Source of the DNA: Pseudomonadota bacterium
Lineage (GTDB): Bacteria; Myxococcota; Myxococcia; Myxococcales; Myxococcaceae
Reading direction: 5' to 3'
Assembly: GCA_023423535.1 (NCBI GenBank)
Contig: JAFAFL010000157.1
Coordinates: 1-6,574, forward strand
Length of the DNA stretch: 6,574 nucleotides
Of the stretch, positions 4,073 to 6,574 are shown in pieces. Under the pieces are notes generated by a model, which ran no database searches, had not been told where the DNA came from, and worked only from the letters and a program-made list of their open reading frames with translations. A program made the position numbers and the translations under genes. Positions within the stretch are counted from its first letter, which is position 1. Each line of letters starts with the position of its first letter.

Positions 4073-6451
4073 ATGCCCACCCTGCACATCCTCATGCCCG
4101 ACGGCAGCTCCCGCGAGGAGCCGCTGGACGGCGAAGTGACCGTTGGCCGCGCCGACGGCAACACGGTCGTCCTCACCGAAGGCGGCGTCTCCCGCCGGCA
4201 CGCGCGCTTCTACGTGATGGATGGCGGCAAGGTGATGGTGGAGGACCTCGGGTCCGCCAACGGCACCTTCGTGGACGGCGAGCAGGTCGCGGAGCCCACC
4301 GAGGTCGGGCCCCGCGCGCAGGTGGTCATCGGCGACTACGAGATCTCGGTGAAGAGCGCCGCCGCCGGAGGTCAGAAGCGGCGCAGCGGTCCTCGTCCGG
4401 GGGCACCTGCTCCCGCGCCGAGGCCTTCCGCGGAAGAGGGGAGCTCCTCCACGCGCGCGGTCCCGCCGGTGAAGGCGGCTCGGGCCACGCGGCAGCTCAG
4501 CGCGGTGGAACGGGAGGGCGCAGTGCGTCCGGGCGGTGCGCCGCGAAGGCCCGCGGGTGCCTCCGGCGCGCGTGATGCGGCGGGTGCTGTGGGGGCAGAG
4601 GGCGCTGCAGCGGGCCCGGGCTCGTCCCTGGCGCGGCGTCCGGTCTCGCGCGCGGCAGCGGTGCCGACAGGTCCCACCCTTCGCGGGCTGACCGGGCCGT
4701 GGGCAAACAAGCTCTACCCGATTCGCGGCTCGGTGGTGATCGGCCGCGTGGCGGGCGTGCAGATCCAGATCGAGGACGAGTCCGTCAGCCGCCGCCACGC
4801 GGAATTGGAGCGCACCGCGGACGGGGTGATCCTCAGGGACCTCGGCAGCGCCAACGGCACCACGGTGAACGGCCAGCCGGTGGAGGAGGACACGCTGCTG
4901 CAGGCCGGCGACGTCGTCTCCGTGGGCATGATCGAACTCTCCTACGAGGTCGGCGACGAGGAGGCGATGAACGCGCCCACCCGCGGCAGGCCCTCGGGGG
5001 CTCGCGGAAGCGGCTCGCGTCGCGCGGCGGGGCCGGCGGCGGCGGCGGGTGGCGGCGGCGGCGGCAAGAAGCGGCTGCTCATCGTGGCGGGCGCGGTGGT
5101 GGGCCTGCTCGCGGTGGCGGGCGTGGTGTCGCAGCTGGGCGGCGGTGGCGGTGAGGTGCCGGCGGATCCGAACGGCGCGGCCGCGGCGGTGATCGATCCC
5201 CGCGCGGACGTGGAGCGGTTGCTCGCGGAGTGCCGCTCGTTCGCGGCCACGGACACCGGCACCGCGCCGAACTGGGAGAAGGCCCGCGTCGCGTGCGAGA
5301 AGGCGCGCGAGCTCGATCCGATCAACCGCGTGGTGATCGAACTGGTGCAGAAGATCGACCGCGAGCAGGAGTGCAAGAAGCACTACGACTCCGGCGAGCG
5401 GCTGGTGAACCTCGCGCGCGAGGAGGAGGCGCTCGAGGAGTTCGCGAAGATCGACGAGAAGTGCTCGTACTACCGCACGCTGAAGCCGCGGGCGCGCGAG
5501 GCGATCGAGACGGTGAAGAAGAAGGCGGGCAAGGACTGCAAGGAGTACGCGTCCGCGCAGCAGTGGGAGCTCGCGCTGCCGCGCTGCGAGCGGTTCATGA
5601 CGATTGCCTGCCAGAAGATGGCGCCGGAGCAGCTGACCGCGCCGGTGGGCTACATCACCGACGTCGCCGGCAGCTGCCGCGGGAAGCGGAACTGCTGGAC
5701 GCCGAAGGACCCGATGTACCGGAACCTCCTCCTCGCGCGGGTGAAGGTGGATCCGGGCGCCGGCCCCTGGATGTGTCCGCCGATCAAGATGTTCGACGAC
5801 GATCTCGAGCTGAGCGATCCGCGCGCCGAGGTCCGCCGCGCCATCCGCAAGTGGTACCAGGACGCGCTGGTCATCGAGGCGATGGAGCTCTACTTCGACG
5901 GCAAGGGCGGCGAGTCCTTCGCCAAGCTGCAGCGCCTGCGCACGGACCGGCAGAAGGCCGCGCTGCACCCGCTGGCGGATGAACTGCGGCGGGACATCGG
6001 CGCGGTGGAGAACCTCTACCGGATCGGCTCCACGAACCTGAAGGACCGCGAGTTCGACAAGGCGAAGGAGGCCTTCACCGAGGCGCTGGCCATCGACGCG
6101 AAGCTCATGCGCGACATGGTGGAGAAGCGCTCGTTCTACCGGACCGCGATCGAGACGGAGGTCGCGAAGGAGGCGTACCTCGGCGGCAAGCACTGGGCGG
6201 ACCGTGGCGACCCGCGGCGGGCGTGCCGGATCTGGAAGCTCGGGTTCGGGTTCTTCCGCGGCAACGGCGACCTCAACCGCGCGGCGGGCTTCTGCTCGGA
6301 TCAGGGCGCTCAGGCGCTGGCGCAGGTGGGCGGCTGCGGCGATCTGCAGACCGTGCTCGATTTCGCGGTGGACGGCGACGGGCTGAAGCAGCGCGCGGCG
6401 ACGAAGGCGGCGGAGCTGGGCTGCCCGGGCGCGACGGCGGCGGCGAACTAA
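4073..6451 (+). CDS. Bitopic inner-membrane protein: two FHA domains, one TM helix, Cys-rich TPR-like C-terminal region
   Basis: A 792-aa protein with no specific family name that I recognise. FHA1 (about 3-95): Gly25-Arg26, Ser40-x-x-His43, Asn63-Gly64. A low-complexity Ala/Gly/Pro/Arg linker follows (about 96-203). FHA2 (about 205-297): Gly224-Arg225, Ser239-x-x-His242, Asn261-Gly262. Next are a Gly/Ala/Arg-rich linker, Lys-Lys-Arg (332-334) and one transmembrane helix (about 335-355). The rest is mostly helical, with a clear TPR-like unit at about 646-679 and weaker ones near 395-465. Basic residues before the helix predict FHA domains in the cytoplasm and the C-terminal region in the periplasm. 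In support, all 14 cysteines lie after the helix and none before it. ATG 4073 lies 9 bp after the ATPase stop; GAGG at 4055-4058 is a distant ribosome site, so translational coupling is plausible. By position it is inferred to join the ATPase side to the envelope side, somewhat like YscD/PrgH in layout but without evident homology. Domain calls are firm; function is not. Confidence 0.9.
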   Translation: MPTLHILMPDGSSREEPLDGEVTVGRADGNTVVLTEGGVSRRHARFYVMDGGKVMVEDLGSANGTFVDGEQVAEPTEVGPRAQVVIGDYEISVKSAAAGGQKRRSGPRPGAPAPAPRPSAEEGSSSTRAVPPVKAARATRQLSAVEREGAVRPGGAPRRPAGASGARDAAGAVGAEGAAAGPGSSLARRPVSRAAAVPTGPTLRGLTGPWANKLYPIRGSVVIGRVAGVQIQIEDESVSRRHAELERTADGVILRDLGSANGTTVNGQPVEEDTLLQAGDVVSVGMIELSYEVGDEEAMNAPTRGRPSGARGSGSRRAAGPAAAAGGGGGGKKRLLIVAGAVVGLLAVAGVVSQLGGGGGEVPADPNGAAAAVIDPRADVERLLAECRSFAATDTGTAPNWEKARVACEKARELDPINRVVIELVQKIDREQECKKHYDSGERLVNLAREEEALEEFAKIDEKCSYYRTLKPRAREAIETVKKKAGKDCKEYASAQQWELALPRCERFMTIACQKMAPEQLTAPVGYITDVAGSCRGKRNCWTPKDPMYRNLLLARVKVDPGAGPWMCPPIKMFDDDLELSDPRAEVRRAIRKWYQDALVIEAMELYFDGKGGESFAKLQRLRTDRQKAALHPLADELRRDIGAVENLYRIGSTNLKDREFDKAKEAFTEALAIDAKLMRDMVEKRSFYRTAIETEVAKEAYLGGKHWADRGDPRRACRIWKLGFGFFRGNGDLNRAAGFCSDQGAQALAQVGGCGDLQTVLDFAVDGDGLKQRAATKAAELGCPGATAAAN
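5034..5065 (+). repeat. GGC/GCG triplet tracts encoding Ala4-Gly6
   Basis: Two adjacent triplet runs, the second being five perfect GGC copies (5051-5065), encode the flexible segment just before the transmembrane helix. Slippage by whole triplets would change linker length without breaking the frame; slippage by other amounts would cut off the membrane and periplasmic part. Confidence 0.6.
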
Positions 6452-6491
6452 ACACCTTCACGTTGGTTGGCGATCATTGGAACCTCCGAAC

Positions 6492-6574
6492 ATGACCAGC
6501 AACGAGAACAGGCCGGTCACGGAATTTCCTGAACGTGCCGCGGAGCGCGCCGTCGCGCTCTGCGGTCGTTTCAT
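6492..6574 (+). CDS. Start of a downstream gene, 3'-truncated by the window edge
   Basis: From ATG 6492 the frame stays open to the window end (27 full codons). The predicted N-terminus begins MTSNENRPVTEF and continues into an Ala/Arg/Glu-rich, probably helical stretch with one Cys. Codons favour G or C at the third position, as in the genes upstream. It begins 40 bp after the preceding stop codon with only a weak ribosome site (GGAA at 6479-6482). There is no signal peptide or recognised domain in the visible part. It could be the next gene of the same operon, but the fragment is too short to identify. Confidence 0.4.
   Translation, partial: MTSNENRPVTEFPERAAERAVALCGRF

Noticed and set aside
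5034..5065. Triplet tracts as a phase-variation switch
   Set aside because: The tracts are short, and slippage by whole triplets keeps the frame. Such runs are common in Gly/Ala linkers of GC-rich genomes, so they are listed only as a repeat.
2738..6193. Antisense open frame of 1151 codons spanning both large + strand genes
   Set aside because: Its length results from high third-position GC on the + strand, which removes stops from a complementary frame. The product is a domain-free mix of Arg, Leu, Val, His and Asp, and it crosses the gene boundary at 4064-4072 without regard to it.
6452..6491. A sigma54-type promoter or terminator in the short gap before the last partial gene
   Set aside because: The GG-N10-GC spacing of sigma54 promoters is not met, and no stable hairpin followed by a T-run is visible.

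Overview
The window is GC-rich, with a strong preference for G or C at third codon positions. It carries one uninterrupted run of genes on the + strand. The combination of a CpaC/RcpA-type secretin, an FHA-CpaF fusion ATPase and several FHA proteins suggests a myxobacterium or close relative (Myxococcota). This taxonomic call is inferred from gene content and composition; there is no rRNA or other marker here.

Layout: (1) 2-544, the 3' part of a gene whose product ends in an FHA domain. (2) 545-665, an intergenic region with a good sigma70-like promoter, whose -35/-10 spacer is almost entirely a perfect 16-bp palindrome. (3) 666-2114, a signal-peptide-bearing outer-membrane secretin of the Tad/CpaC type. 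(4) 2115-2245, a gap with two consecutive inverted repeats. (5) 2246-4063, an N-terminal FHA domain joined by an acidic, tyrosine-rich linker to a complete CpaF/TadA secretion ATPase. (6) 4073-6451, only 9 bp further on, a 792-aa protein with two FHA domains, one transmembrane helix and a cysteine-rich TPR-like C-terminal region. (7) 6492-6574, the probable start of another gene.

Together the genes look like part of a Tad-like (type IVc pilus / type II-like) secretion machine: the secretin is the outer-membrane pore and the CpaF protein the cytoplasmic motor. What stands out is four FHA domains in three proteins, all with the residues needed to bind phosphothreonine. One of these proteins appears to cross the inner membrane, with FHA domains inside and a disulfide-capable TPR region outside. 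The inference is that assembly or activity is controlled by Ser/Thr phosphorylation, with the bitopic FHA-TM-TPR protein as a candidate link between motor and envelope. No kinase, phosphatase, TadB/TadC platform protein, prepilin or prepilin peptidase is present in this window. No RNA genes, CRISPR arrays, insertion sequences or attachment sites were seen, and nothing convincing on the minus strand.
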